A program made the translations under genes and the position numbers. A stretch of DNA of 64,000 bases, taken from assembly GCF_042666615.1 (NCBI RefSeq), contig NZ_JBHTDD010000010.1, forward strand, positions 1 to 64,000, in the 5' to 3' direction. The stretch is from KBS50 sp042666615. Lineage in GTDB: Bacteria > Actinomycetota > Actinomycetes > Mycobacteriales > Micromonosporaceae. Each line of letters begins with the position of its first letter. The stretch's first letter is position 1. The notes beneath the pieces were generated by a model. It saw only the letters and a program-made list of their open reading frames with translations, searched no databases and was not told the DNA's origin. Below, piece after piece: positions 8,508-16,763 of the stretch.

Positions 8508-9199
8508 GTGGGCGGTCGACCGTGCTGGCCGCGGACACCATGGGGGTCGCCGAGGGCGCGGCGGGTGCCTTCGCGGTGCCGCTGGCTCCCCGGCCCGGCG
8601 AGCGGCACTGGCTGGTCCAGGATGACGGCCGGTGCCTACCGCTTCCGGCGCGCCGCTGGCACGGACCGGCCGAACCGGAGCTGTGCCAGTTGGCGCGGCG
8701 CTGCACCGGCCCGACGGTCGACGTCGGGTGCGGACCGGGCCGGCTCACCGTGGCGGTAGCCCGGCGTGGGGTGGTCGCCCTGGGAATCGACACCTCGCCG
8801 GTGGCGGTGCGGCTCACCCGGAACCGCGGCGCCGACGCGCTCCTCCGGGACGTCTTCGAGCGGCTGCCGGATGAGGGACGGTGGGCGCACGTCCTGCTGG
8901 TGGACGGGAACGTCGGGATCGGCGGGGACCCGGCGGCGCTGCTCCGCCGGTGCGCCGAACTGCTCCGACCCGGCGGCAGCGCGCTTGTGGAACTCGCCCG
9001 ACCCGGCACGGGCCTGTGGCGCGGCCAGGCGTACGTCGCGTCTGGCGATCGGCACGGTCCCCGGCACCGGGGCCCGGTGTTCCGGTGGGCCCGACTGGGC
9101 ATCGAACTGCTCGACGGGTACGCGAGCGGCCAGGGCCTGCCGGTGCGCGCCATGTACACCACCCACGGGCGGTGGTTCGCCGAACTGGTCCGCCGGTGA
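8504..9199 (+). CDS. Class I SAM-dependent methyltransferase
   Basis: A 231-aa protein with SAM motif I VDVGCGPGRLTVAVA (about 75-89), an acidic end of strand 2 (GIDTS) and a post-motif LLRPGGSALVEL. The N-terminal 60 residues are not typical of small-molecule methyltransferases. The ATG overlaps the upstream stop and its TGA overlaps the next GTG, so it is in a tightly coupled operon. The substrate is unknown; the context suggests a glycan or lipid-linked sugar. Confidence 0.88.
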   Translation: MSGRSTVLAADTMGVAEGAAGAFAVPLAPRPGERHWLVQDDGRCLPLPARRWHGPAEPELCQLARRCTGPTVDVGCGPGRLTVAVARRGVVALGIDTSPVAVRLTRNRGADALLRDVFERLPDEGRWAHVLLVDGNVGIGGDPAALLRRCAELLRPGGSALVELARPGTGLWRGQAYVASGDRHGPRHRGPVFRWARLGIELLDGYASGQGLPVRAMYTTHGRWFAELVRR

Positions 9200-10347
9200 C
9201 GACCCGACGACCGGGGCCCACCGGCCGGCTTCGGCTGCCGCGGCCCACCGACTTCCGCGCGCCGGCCCACGCCCCGGAGGTGGCCGCCCGGCTGGGTCTG
9301 TGGCTGGGGTTGGCCGTGGCACTGTGCTTCGGCACCGGGCTGCTCAGTCACCTCATCCAGCACCCGCCGGGCTGGTTCGCCTGGCCCAGCCGACCGGTGT
9401 GGCTCTACCAGGTCACCCAGGGCACGCACGTGCTGTCCGGGATCGCGGCGGTCCCGCTGTTGCTTGTCAAGCTGTGGAGCGTCTATCCCCGGCTGTTCGC
9501 CCGACCGCCGCTGCGGCCGACCCGCCGGCTGCTCGGACACGCCCTGGAACGGCTGTCGATCCTGGTCCTGCTGGCGGCCGTGAGCTTCGAGCTGATCACC
9601 GGCACGCTCAACGTCGCGCAGACCTATCCGTGGCACTTCTTCTTCCCGGCCGCCCACTACGCCGCGGGATGGCTGGCGATCGGGGCCCTGACCGTGCACG
9701 TCGGGGTGAAGCTGCCGGTCATCCGGTCGGCCCTCGGGTCCGGCCCCGCTCCACCCGATGTCGACACTGACCGGCGGGCGCTGCTGCGTACGGCGGTCGG
9801 GACAGCCGGGGTGGCGGTGCTGGCCACCGCCGGGGTCACCGTGCCCTGGTTGCGCCGGTTGTCGCCGCTGGTCTGGCGCGGCGGCGAGGGGCCACAGGGC
9901 GTACCGGTGAACCGGACGGCGGCCGCCGCGGGCATCGTGGTACCGGCGGACTGGCGGTTGGAGGTGATCCATCCGGGCGGTCGGCGGACGTTCGACCTCG
10001 CCGACCTCGCGGCGCTGCCACAACGCTCGGCCCGGCTGCCGATCGCCTGCGTGGAAGGCTGGAGCGCGACGGCCACCTGGACAGGCGTTCCGGTGGCCGG
10101 GTTGCTCGCCTCCGCCGGCGCGCCCACCGACCGGCCGGTGCGGATCCGGTCCCTGGAGCCCGCCGGTCTGTACGCCACAAGCATCCTTCCGGCGGGTCAC
10201 GTACGGGATCCGCTCACCCTGCTCGCGCTGCGGCTCGGGGACGAGCCGTTGTCCCCGGACCACGGCTACCCCTGCCGGATCATCGCGCCCAGCCGGCCGG
10301 GCGTTCTGCAGACGAAGTGGGTCACCCGGATCGAGGTGCTGACGTGA
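9196..10347 (+). CDS. Cytochrome b-fused molybdopterin oxidoreductase (sulfite oxidase fold)
   Basis: A 383-aa two-domain protein. The N-terminal half has four membrane segments (about 33-53, 70-93, 118-138, 150-175) with histidines His78, His154 and His168 placed as haem ligands of a b-type cytochrome. A twin-Arg-like segment (RRALLRTA, from 193) and a fifth hydrophobic stretch lead into a sulfite-oxidase-fold domain with the molybdenum ligand Cys285 in LPIACVEGWS and the C-terminal YPCRIIAP...KWV motif. It resembles a single-chain version of the MsrP/MsrQ pair that repairs oxidised methionine, but the substrate is not predictable. GTG start overlaps the upstream stop. Confidence 0.87.
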   Translation: MTTRRPGPTGRLRLPRPTDFRAPAHAPEVAARLGLWLGLAVALCFGTGLLSHLIQHPPGWFAWPSRPVWLYQVTQGTHVLSGIAAVPLLLVKLWSVYPRLFARPPLRPTRRLLGHALERLSILVLLAAVSFELITGTLNVAQTYPWHFFFPAAHYAAGWLAIGALTVHVGVKLPVIRSALGSGPAPPDVDTDRRALLRTAVGTAGVAVLATAGVTVPWLRRLSPLVWRGGEGPQGVPVNRTAAAAGIVVPADWRLEVIHPGGRRTFDLADLAALPQRSARLPIACVEGWSATATWTGVPVAGLLASAGAPTDRPVRIRSLEPAGLYATSILPAGHVRDPLTLLALRLGDEPLSPDHGYPCRIIAPSRPGVLQTKWVTRIEVLT

Positions 10348-10784
10348 GAATGGCCCGGATGGCGCTGGTGGTGCTCGGCGCGGCGGCCGTCGCGTACGGC
10401 TGCCTGTTGGCCTGGCCCGAGGCGGCTCGCATGGTTCCCTGGCTGGTGGCGGGTCCGGTGCTGCACGACGCCGTGCTGGCCCCGGTGGTCGCGGCGGCGG
10501 GGTTGCTGGTGGCCAGGTCGCTGCCGGCGCCGGCTCGGTGGTGGGTCCGGGCCGGGCTGGTGATGACGGCGACGTTGCTGCTGCTCGCCGTGCCGCTGGT
10601 GCTGCGGCCGGGTGCGACGGTGGCACCGGAGCCCGGCCTGTCGCACCTGGCGCTGACCCGGCTGGCATGGTGGCTGGCGGTGCTGTGGGCGGTCGTGTCC
10701 GTCGCCGCCCGCTGGTCGGCGTCGCGGCCCCGCGTGCGTGCGGCGCGCGCGGAGGACCACCAAGCCGAGCGGCGGCGGCAATAG
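10344..10784 (+). CDS. Small integral membrane protein
   Basis: A 146-aa protein with about four hydrophobic helices (about 5-22, 28-52, 62-80, 100-122) and a charged Arg-rich tail. No family recognised. GTG start overlaps the oxidoreductase stop by 4 bp, so it is the last gene of the GT2-led operon and probably works with the membrane oxidoreductase. Confidence 0.8.
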   Translation: MRMARMALVVLGAAAVAYGCLLAWPEAARMVPWLVAGPVLHDAVLAPVVAAAGLLVARSLPAPARWWVRAGLVMTATLLLLAVPLVLRPGATVAPEPGLSHLALTRLAWWLAVLWAVVSVAARWSASRPRVRAARAEDHQAERRRQ

Positions 10785-10843
10785 GATCAGCCGGTCGATC
10801 GGTGGCCGCCCCGGCCGCCCTTGGGCGGTGCGGAGGGAGCCCG

Positions 10844-11518
10844 ATGTACGACCGGCGTCTCTATCTGCATCTGGCCACCTGGCTGGGGCAGTGGCCGGCC
10901 GGTCCGGGCCTGCACGTCGTCGGGTCGGTCCGCCGGACCACGCCCGGCTGGGATGGTCAGGTGTACGCGATGGTCGGTGTCGGCGGCGGGGGGTCGACGG
11001 TGATCTCGATCCCCCCGGACCGGGCGGTCGCCGCCCGAATGGCCGCCGCCGGCTCACTGGGACGCCTGCTGGCCCGGCTTCCCGCGGTGCTGCACCGGCC
11101 CGACTCCCGTACCTACCGGGCGGTGTTCCGGACCACCCGGTCCCCGGCCCGGCTGCCGCCGGCCGGCGAGTGGGTGCCGGCCGGAGATCCGGTGGTCCCG
11201 GACTGGCTGCGGCCGTTCGGTGGGGAGGTGCTGCTGGCCCGCGACGTCGACGGCGGCTACCTGGCCGGTGTCGGCATCAAGCGGCACGACCGGCACGGGC
11301 ACGAGTTGGCCGTCGGCACCGAGCCGGCGGCGCGTGGCCGGGGCCTGGCTCGCCGGCTGGTCGCCCAGGCTGCCCGCCGGGTGCTGGATGAGGGTGCCAT
11401 CCCCACCTACCTGCACGCGGTGGACAACGTGGCGTCGGCGCGGGTGGCCCGGGCCGCCGGCTTCCCCGATCGGGGCTGGTCGGCATACGGCATGGTCGAT
11501 CCACCGCAGGCCGGGTGA
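10844..11518 (+). CDS. GNAT-family N-acetyltransferase
   Basis: A 224-aa protein. The C-terminal third has the acetyl-CoA loop ELAVGTEPAARGRGLARRLV (about 161-180) followed by the motif-B pattern VDNVASARVARAAGF. The N-terminal 120 residues are not typical GNAT sequence and may form a second, degenerate GNAT-like domain. The ATG at 10844 follows GGAGGGAG. It is 59 bp after the operon above. The substrate is unknown. Confidence 0.82.
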   Translation: MYDRRLYLHLATWLGQWPAGPGLHVVGSVRRTTPGWDGQVYAMVGVGGGGSTVISIPPDRAVAARMAAAGSLGRLLARLPAVLHRPDSRTYRAVFRTTRSPARLPPAGEWVPAGDPVVPDWLRPFGGEVLLARDVDGGYLAGVGIKRHDRHGHELAVGTEPAARGRGLARRLVAQAARRVLDEGAIPTYLHAVDNVASARVARAAGFPDRGWSAYGMVDPPQAG

Positions 11519-11540
11519 CGTCACGTCCCCGCTGCCTCGG

Positions 11541-12233
11541 TCACCCTGATCCGGACGCGCCGGACGCGCCGGACGTGGCAGGCGTCCGGGTCCGGTCCGC
11601 CGGCTCGGCCGGTTCCGCTGCTCTGGTCTCGAACAGCAGCGGTAACACGGCCAGCCAGATGAACAGGGCGCCCAGCCCTTCGAAGACGCGCCACCCGCCG
11701 GTCGAGGCGCGGCCGACCACCATCAGCACCACGCCGATCGCCGCCAGCAGACTGCCGCCGGTGCCGCCCTCCCGCTGGCCGGCGGCCAGGACGATCAGGA
11801 TGACCAGGCCGACAAGCAGCAGGGCCGGCCCCAGGTCGTGCAGAACGTACCGGAGGCCCGGCGGTTCGCTGAGCCGGTGGACGAGATCGGCCAGGTCAGC
11901 CCGGTCGCCAGCCCGCCAGCCCGCGACCAGCGAAACGATCGCCTGCGCGGCGAGCACCGCCGCACCGACCACCGCCAGCGGGACGGCAAGTCTGGCGAAC
12001 TGGCGGCGGCGGCCGTCCACCATGCGGTAGAGGGCGACCGAGCCGGCGGCGAGGAGCGCGAAGCCGACCACCCACACGAGGTGGGCCACCGTCCAGGCGG
12101 CTCCCGGCCCGCGATGCCCGCCGAGGCGGGTGACCAGCCAGCCCGCGAACCAGACCAGGGGGGCGACGCCGAGGGCGGCCCGCGACAGCCGCCCGTTCGG
12201 CCGGCCGTGGGAGGGGCACACGGACGTCGGCAT
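11541..12233 (-). CDS. Integral membrane protein, unknown function
   Basis: A 230-aa protein with six to seven hydrophobic segments and a Pro/Ser/Ala-rich C-terminal tail containing the tandem triplet SGASGASGSG. No catalytic motif recognised. The chosen ATG at 12233 has TAGGCT 7 nt upstream (12241-12246) and no ribosome-binding site, supporting a leaderless start over the in-frame ATG at 12263. Convergent with the GNAT gene. Confidence 0.75.
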   Translation of the reverse strand: MPTSVCPSHGRPNGRLSRAALGVAPLVWFAGWLVTRLGGHRGPGAAWTVAHLVWVVGFALLAAGSVALYRMVDGRRRQFARLAVPLAVVGAAVLAAQAIVSLVAGWRAGDRADLADLVHRLSEPPGLRYVLHDLGPALLLVGLVILIVLAAGQREGGTGGSLLAAIGVVLMVVGRASTGGWRVFEGLGALFIWLAVLPLLFETRAAEPAEPADRTRTPATSGASGASGSG

Positions 12234-12240
12234 GGTGACG

Positions 12241-12246
12241 AGCCTA
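12241..12246 (-). promoter_or_regulatory. -10 box of the membrane-protein gene
   Basis: TAGGCT on the minus strand, 7 nt before the ATG at 12233; leaderless-type promoter. Confidence 0.45.
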
Positions 12247-12263
12247 GGAACGATCCGCCACAT

Positions 12264-12672
12264 TTCCCATGGGTGGCTCGCCTGATCCCTCCCCTAGGTG
12301 AACCCGACCTGTGGGTGAGTCTTGACGGGCGAACGCGGCAACCTCCCGCGCGACCGAGGTCGCGTCTCGCGGACCGTGGACCCGCACGGGTCCACGGTCC
12401 GCGTCCATCCCCAGGCCGGGACTTCGGGCAGCCGGAACGGGCCGAGGCGGCGGCGTGCCGGATGCGAGGCAGCACGGAACAGGCGGGTGTGCCGGCGGAA
12501 GTGGTGCCAGAGGCCGCAGTGGCTCGCGGCGCATCGGTAACGCTACGGATTCACCGTTTGGCTTTCAAGGTGGCTCGCCCGAATTCCTCCTTCGGGTGCC
12601 TGAGCTGCTATTTCTCGTACGCGAGGAGGGTGCTGGATGCTGTGGTCCCGATGGATCGGCAACCGTGCGTGA
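12264..12672. other. 409-bp intergenic region
   Basis: It lies between two minus-strand genes. It holds the perfect hairpin at 12368-12403 and a weaker one (CCCGAA/TTCGGG) near 12580-12600. Short open frames cross it but show no recognisable protein, so I see no gene here. Confidence 0.6.
12368..12403. terminator. Perfect 16-bp stem, 4-nt loop hairpin
   Basis: The arms are 12368-12383 (CGCGGACCGTGGACCC) and 12388-12403, perfectly complementary around a GCAC loop. There is no T-tract, as is common for GC-rich actinobacterial terminators. It lies about 270 bp beyond the tetR stop, which is far for a simple terminator, so a protein-binding palindrome is an alternative. Confidence 0.55.
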
Positions 12673-13416
12673 TCAGGGGCGGATGACCCGGAGCAGGTCC
12701 AGCAGTTCCCGGGTGACCGGCCGGAGCAATGGCAGGTGGGACGACCGCACCAGCCGGTCGATCAGGGGAGCCGCACCGTCGATGAGGCGACGGGTCTTCA
12801 CCTGATCCGGCGAGCGGTCGTGCACCCAGAACAGCACGACACCCAGCCAGGCCAGCCAGAGCAGCTCCGGCAGCATCGGGCGCAGCTCCCGATCCACCCG
12901 GACCGACGAACCGTCGAGCACCTCCGCGAAGATCCCGATCGTGCGGACCCTGGTCTCCGTCGACTCGGCCGAGAACGGGCTCAGCGGCGACGTCGGCTCG
13001 GCCGCTGTCTTGAAGAACGAGGTGGCGAACTCGTGCGACGGAGACAGCACATCGATGCCGCCGTGCAGCACCCCACGCAGCCGGGCGACGAACGCCCGTT
13101 CGGTGTCCAGCACCGGCCTGGCGGCGGCCTGGATCTCCACCTCGGTGTCCCGGTAGAAGCCCTGGATCAGGTGCTCCTTCGAGGCGAAATAGTAGTACGC
13201 GTTGCCGACCGCGACCCCGGCCTCCTGGGCGATCGCGCGCATCGTGGTCTGGGCGTAGCCGCGTTCACGGAATAGCCGCATGGCGGTGTCGAGGATGAGC
13301 TGCCGGGTCTGGTCACCGCGGGCGGTGGACCGTCCGGCCCCCGACGACCGCGGACCCGCGATGTGGGGGCGGCCGGTCCCGTCGGCCGGGCCGACCGCTC
13401 CGCTCTGTTCGCTCAT
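12673..13416 (-). CDS. TetR-family transcriptional regulator
   Basis: A 247-aa repressor-type protein. After an extra N-terminal stretch of about 30 residues, the helix-turn-helix is clear: RQLILDTAMRLFRERGY, then TTMRAIAQEAGVAVGNAYYYF and KEHLIQGFY. The remaining 160 residues form the ligand-binding domain. The ATG giving MSEQSG at 13416 is chosen; an ATG nine bases upstream is also possible. No divergent target gene is adjacent, and its operator is not obvious. Confidence 0.92.
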   Translation of the reverse strand: MSEQSGAVGPADGTGRPHIAGPRSSGAGRSTARGDQTRQLILDTAMRLFRERGYAQTTMRAIAQEAGVAVGNAYYYFASKEHLIQGFYRDTEVEIQAAARPVLDTERAFVARLRGVLHGGIDVLSPSHEFATSFFKTAAEPTSPLSPFSAESTETRVRTIGIFAEVLDGSSVRVDRELRPMLPELLWLAWLGVVLFWVHDRSPDQVKTRRLIDGAAPLIDRLVRSSHLPLLRPVTRELLDLLRVIRP

Positions 13417-13530
13417 CGTCGCCACGGTATCCCGAGTGGTCCGGCCGACGTCCTCCGCCCGTACGACGGCCGGAGGGTCCGGCTGGGGCGATCGCTCGCC
13501 GGTGGGCCATCCACGTCGCTCGCGGGCGCC

Positions 13531-14985
13531 TCAGGCCGGCCGAAGGCCCAACACCTCGGCCGCCGCGCGGCCGTTCGCGTGGCTCGCGCCGTACGTCGTC
13601 ATGAAAGCCCGGGCACCGGTGGGCCGCCAGGTGGACGGCCAGCCCATCTCCACCACTGTCACCGGGTGCGTGGCGGCCAGCGCCTCGACCAGTTCCCGCG
13701 CCCCCGCCAGCCGGTGCAGGTGCCGACCCACAAGCACGATCGGCCGATCGCCGATCACCTCGCGCAGCGCCGCGGGATCGGTGTCGGCGGCGACCACCCG
13801 GTGCACCGGCGTCCCGTTCAGGTGCGGCCCGAGACCCCATGGCACCCGTCCCTCGGCGATCGTCGAGGCGGCGACGAGCTGGACCACCAGCGCGGTCCCA
13901 TGGTCGGGCAGTTCGCCCTCCACCCGGACGGCCCGGCGCGCCGCGACGTATCCGAGGTCGGCCGAGGTCACCTCGGCCGGCGTCCGGGTCCGCGTCCAGC
14001 GGGCCAGGTCGTCCGCTCGCGACGCCGCCTCCTCGACCCGCTCGACGGGGAGCCGGCCGTCCCGCAGCGCCGTCGCGATCTCGCCGACGACCGTGTCGAC
14101 AAGCGGCGCGTCCACGTCGGCGCCGATGCAGAGCAGGTCGGCGCCGGCGGCCAGGGCGCGCACCGCGGCCGGTCCAGTGCCGCCGGCGGCGACCGATGCG
14201 CCCTTCATCTCCAGTGCGTCGGTGACGACCGCGCCGGTGAAGCCGTACCGATCGCGCAGCAGGTCGACCAGGACGGCCCGGCTGAAGGTGGCGGGCAGCG
14301 CGCCGGTCAGTGTCGGGACCCGGATGTGCGCGGTCATGATCGCTCGGACGTCCGCCGCGATGACGGCCGCGAACGGCGGAAGGTCGCGTTCGACAAGCAC
14401 CTCCAGCGGTACGTCGACGGTCGGCAGTTCGTGGTGCGAGTCGGCGACCGTGGCTCCGTGGCCCGGGAAGTGCTTGGCGCAGGCGGCGACGCCGGCGTCC
14501 TGGAGGCCGGCCACCGCGGCGGAGGCGTGCGCCGCGACCCGCGCCGGATCCGCGCCGAACGACCGGGTGCCGATCACCGGGTTGTCGTCGGCGGAGTTGA
14601 CGTCGACGGTCGGCGCCAGGTTGAGCGTGATTCCCGTCGCGGCCAGTTCGGCGCCGATGGCCTGGTAGACCCGGCGGGTCAGCGGCACGTCGTCCACTGC
14701 GCCGAGGGCCGCGTTGCCCGGGTACGGGCTGCCCACGGCGTGCGCCAACCGGGTCACGTCGCCACCCTCCTCGTCGATGGCGACGAGCACGTCGGGACGG
14801 CTCGCGCGCAGCGCCGCGGTGCAGGTGGCGACCTGCCCGGGAGCGTCGATGTTGCGGCCGAACAGGGTGAAGCCGGCAAGTCCCTCGGCGGTCAGGTCGA
14901 GCGCCCATTCCGGTGGTTCGGTCCCGGGAAAGGCGGCCAGAAGTGTCCGCAACGCCAGCCGGCGCAGCCCTGGATCGGTCCCCAC
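13531..14985 (-). CDS. Family 3 glycoside hydrolase (beta-N-acetylhexosaminidase type)
   Basis: A 484-aa protein with no signal peptide. It carries the bacterial NagZ-like motif KHFPGHG (171-177) with the catalytic His/Asp loop DSHH (182-185), the substrate-binding DEEGG (71-75), and the nucleophile Asp256 in VVTDALEM. The extra C-terminal domain of about 150 residues is longer than in single-domain NagZ and resembles actinobacterial two-domain forms. It probably releases GlcNAc from cell-wall or chitin fragments. The gene is divergent from the ROK regulator. Confidence 0.92.
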   Translation of the reverse strand: MGTDPGLRRLALRTLLAAFPGTEPPEWALDLTAEGLAGFTLFGRNIDAPGQVATCTAALRASRPDVLVAIDEEGGDVTRLAHAVGSPYPGNAALGAVDDVPLTRRVYQAIGAELAATGITLNLAPTVDVNSADDNPVIGTRSFGADPARVAAHASAAVAGLQDAGVAACAKHFPGHGATVADSHHELPTVDVPLEVLVERDLPPFAAVIAADVRAIMTAHIRVPTLTGALPATFSRAVLVDLLRDRYGFTGAVVTDALEMKGASVAAGGTGPAAVRALAAGADLLCIGADVDAPLVDTVVGEIATALRDGRLPVERVEEAASRADDLARWTRTRTPAEVTSADLGYVAARRAVRVEGELPDHGTALVVQLVAASTIAEGRVPWGLGPHLNGTPVHRVVAADTDPAALREVIGDRPIVLVGRHLHRLAGARELVEALAATHPVTVVEMGWPSTWRPTGARAFMTTYGASHANGRAAAEVLGLRPA

Positions 14986-15158
14986 GGTGTCTCCCCTCCG
15001 CGGCCCGGCGTCGGCCGGACGGCGTGCCCGGACAGGCCCTCTCGACCCGTCACCTGCCAGGTAGGCCGAGCGCCGGACGGCCGGTTGACCATTACGCTAC
15101 GGCTACCCTGGTGGGCTGATTATGAACAGTTAAGTTTGCTGACAATAGAGGGACCCAG
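14986..15158. promoter_or_regulatory. Divergent promoter region of the GH3 and ROK genes
   Basis: A 173-bp interval. The half next to the ROK gene is markedly AT-rich (15115-15150, around TTATGAACAGTTAAG and TTGCTGACAAT). This is where an autoregulatory ROK operator and promoter would be expected. I see only an imperfect palindrome (CAG...CTG), so the exact operator is not assigned. Confidence 0.4.
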
Positions 15159-16334
15159 ATGAGCGCCCCCCGCCTTCCCGGCACGCCACGCCTGCTGCGC
15201 GCGCTCAATGATCGCGCGGCACTCGAGCTGCTGCTCGCCCGCGGGCCGCTCACCCGCTCTCAGCTCGGTGTCCTGACCGGCCTGTCCAAGGTCACCGCGT
15301 CACAACTGGTGGAACGGCTGGAGGAGCGCGGACTCGTCACCCGGGTCGGCGAGCAGGCCGGCGGACGCGGCCCGAACGCCCAGCTGTACGCCGTACGTCC
15401 GGCCAGCGCGCACGTGGTCGGGGTGGACGTGGGCCCCGACCGGGTCGTGGCGGCCTGCGCGGATATCACCGGCGGGGTCACCGCTCGGGTCGAGCAGTCC
15501 ACCCGGGACACCGACGATCCGGTCGGCGTCGTGCACAACGCGGTGGTTCAGGCCGCCGGCAGCGCCGACGCCCAGCTCACCTCGGTACGTCGGGTGGTGC
15601 TCGGCACACCGGGCCTGGTCGACCCGGCCACCGGCGACATCACCTTCGCGTTCAACCTGCCGCGCTGGCACCGTGGACTGCTGGCGGCCCTGCGTGAGGA
15701 TCTGCACACCCCTGTCGTATTCGAGAACGACGTCAACCTGGCGGCGGTGGCCGAGGCCCAGTCCGGAGCCGCGCACGGGGTCCGGGACTTCGTCATGCTC
15801 TGGGCGGACATCGGGGTGGGGCTCGCCATCATGCTCGGCGGTCGGCTGCACCACGGCAGCACCGGCGCCGCGGGCGAGATCGGCTACCTGCCGGTATCCG
15901 GCGCCCCGGTCTATCGGGACGCGACCCGCCGGACCATGCCGCCGTTCGGCCAGCTCGCCGGTGCCGAGGCGATCCGGACGGTCGCGGGGGAGGGCGGCTT
16001 CCCGGCCGCCACGGCCGCCGACGCCGTACGCGCCGCCAGCGCCGCCGGCGCGGCCGGGGGACCCGTGCTGGACGAGGTGGCCCGGCGGCTCGCCCTCGGC
16101 GTCGCCGCCACCTGCGTGGTCCTGGATCCGCCGCTTGTGGTGCTCGCCGGGGAGGTGGGCCGGGCCGGCGGGGAGGCGCTCGCCCAGCGGGTGGGGCAGG
16201 AGGTCGCGGCGATCACCCCGGTCGCGCCGAAGGTGGTGGTGACCGAGGTGCCGGAGGAGCCGGTGTTGCGGGGGGCGTTGGCCGTCGCGCTGGACGCCGC
16301 CCGAGACGAGGTGTTCGGCTCCACCGTCGGTTGA
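15159..16334 (+). CDS. ROK-family transcriptional regulator
   Basis: A 391-aa protein: N-terminal winged helix (about 8-75; RSQLGVLTGLSKVTASQLV is the recognition region) then a sugar-kinase-like ROK domain with VGVDVGPDRV, the glycine-rich loop ADIGVGLAIMLGG and GAAGEIGYLPV. The CxCGxxGCxE zinc motif that usually follows in ROK proteins is absent. A NagC/XylR-type sugar-responsive repressor is likely, and divergence from the hexosaminidase suggests amino-sugar control. It starts at the ATG at 15159. Confidence 0.92.
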   Translation: MSAPRLPGTPRLLRALNDRAALELLLARGPLTRSQLGVLTGLSKVTASQLVERLEERGLVTRVGEQAGGRGPNAQLYAVRPASAHVVGVDVGPDRVVAACADITGGVTARVEQSTRDTDDPVGVVHNAVVQAAGSADAQLTSVRRVVLGTPGLVDPATGDITFAFNLPRWHRGLLAALREDLHTPVVFENDVNLAAVAEAQSGAAHGVRDFVMLWADIGVGLAIMLGGRLHHGSTGAAGEIGYLPVSGAPVYRDATRRTMPPFGQLAGAEAIRTVAGEGGFPAATAADAVRAASAAGAAGGPVLDEVARRLALGVAATCVVLDPPLVVLAGEVGRAGGEALAQRVGQEVAAITPVAPKVVVTEVPEEPVLRGALAVALDAARDEVFGSTVG

Positions 16335-16351
16335 GGAACGCGCATGCCTCG

Positions 16352-16711
16352 TCAGCGGTCGTGGGCCTCGGCCTGCCGCAACGCCTTGGCGACCGCCGCG
16401 CCGACCGGCTGGTCGGCCGGCAGCGGATACTCGGCACGTACCGCGGCCACCGGCAGCGGACCGTACAGATGGGGGAAGAGCGCGCCACCGCGCGACGGCT
16501 CCCAGCGCAGCTCGGCATGGACCCGGTCCGGGTCGACGGCGAGCATGGTCAACCCGGTCTGGCCGGCGAACACCCGTTCCGCCGTCTCCACCACCTGCTC
16601 GGCGGTGGAGAAGTGCAGGTACCCGTCGCGCAGGTCGTCGGCCGAGCCCTCGTACCGGCCGGTCACCTTGGCGCGGTCCCACTCGTCGACGGTCAGCAGC
16701 TTGTAGATCAC
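16352..16711 (-). CDS. DUF952 domain-containing protein
   Basis: A 119-aa single-domain protein. It matches the family N-terminus (IYKLLTVDEW) and the DGYLHFSTAEQV and FPHLYGPLP motifs. No biochemical role is established for DUF952. The start is GTG at 16711 with TAGGCT 6 nt upstream, so probably leaderless. Convergent with the ROK gene, 17 bp apart. Confidence 0.88.
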   Translation of the reverse strand: MIYKLLTVDEWDRAKVTGRYEGSADDLRDGYLHFSTAEQVVETAERVFAGQTGLTMLAVDPDRVHAELRWEPSRGGALFPHLYGPLPVAAVRAEYPLPADQPVGAAVAKALRQAEAHDR

Positions 16712-16717
16712 GTCGGT

Positions 16718-16723
16718 AGCCTA
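16718..16723 (-). promoter_or_regulatory. -10 box of the DUF952 gene
   Basis: TAGGCT on the minus strand, 6 nt before the GTG at 16711; leaderless-type promoter. Confidence 0.45.
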
Positions 16724-16763
16724 CGGTCCACCGACGAGGGCCAGTACCGGAACCCGGGCAAAC

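Noticed and set aside
12455..12805. 116-aa + strand frame in the gap before the tetR stop
   Set aside because: Has no homology-like segment, no good start, and runs into the tetR gene antisense.
13417..13530. Inverted repeat near 13440-13475 as a TetR operator
   Set aside because: The arms (CCGGCCGACG and CGACGGCCGG) are short and lie after the GH3 stop, so a weak terminator is as likely; not assigned.
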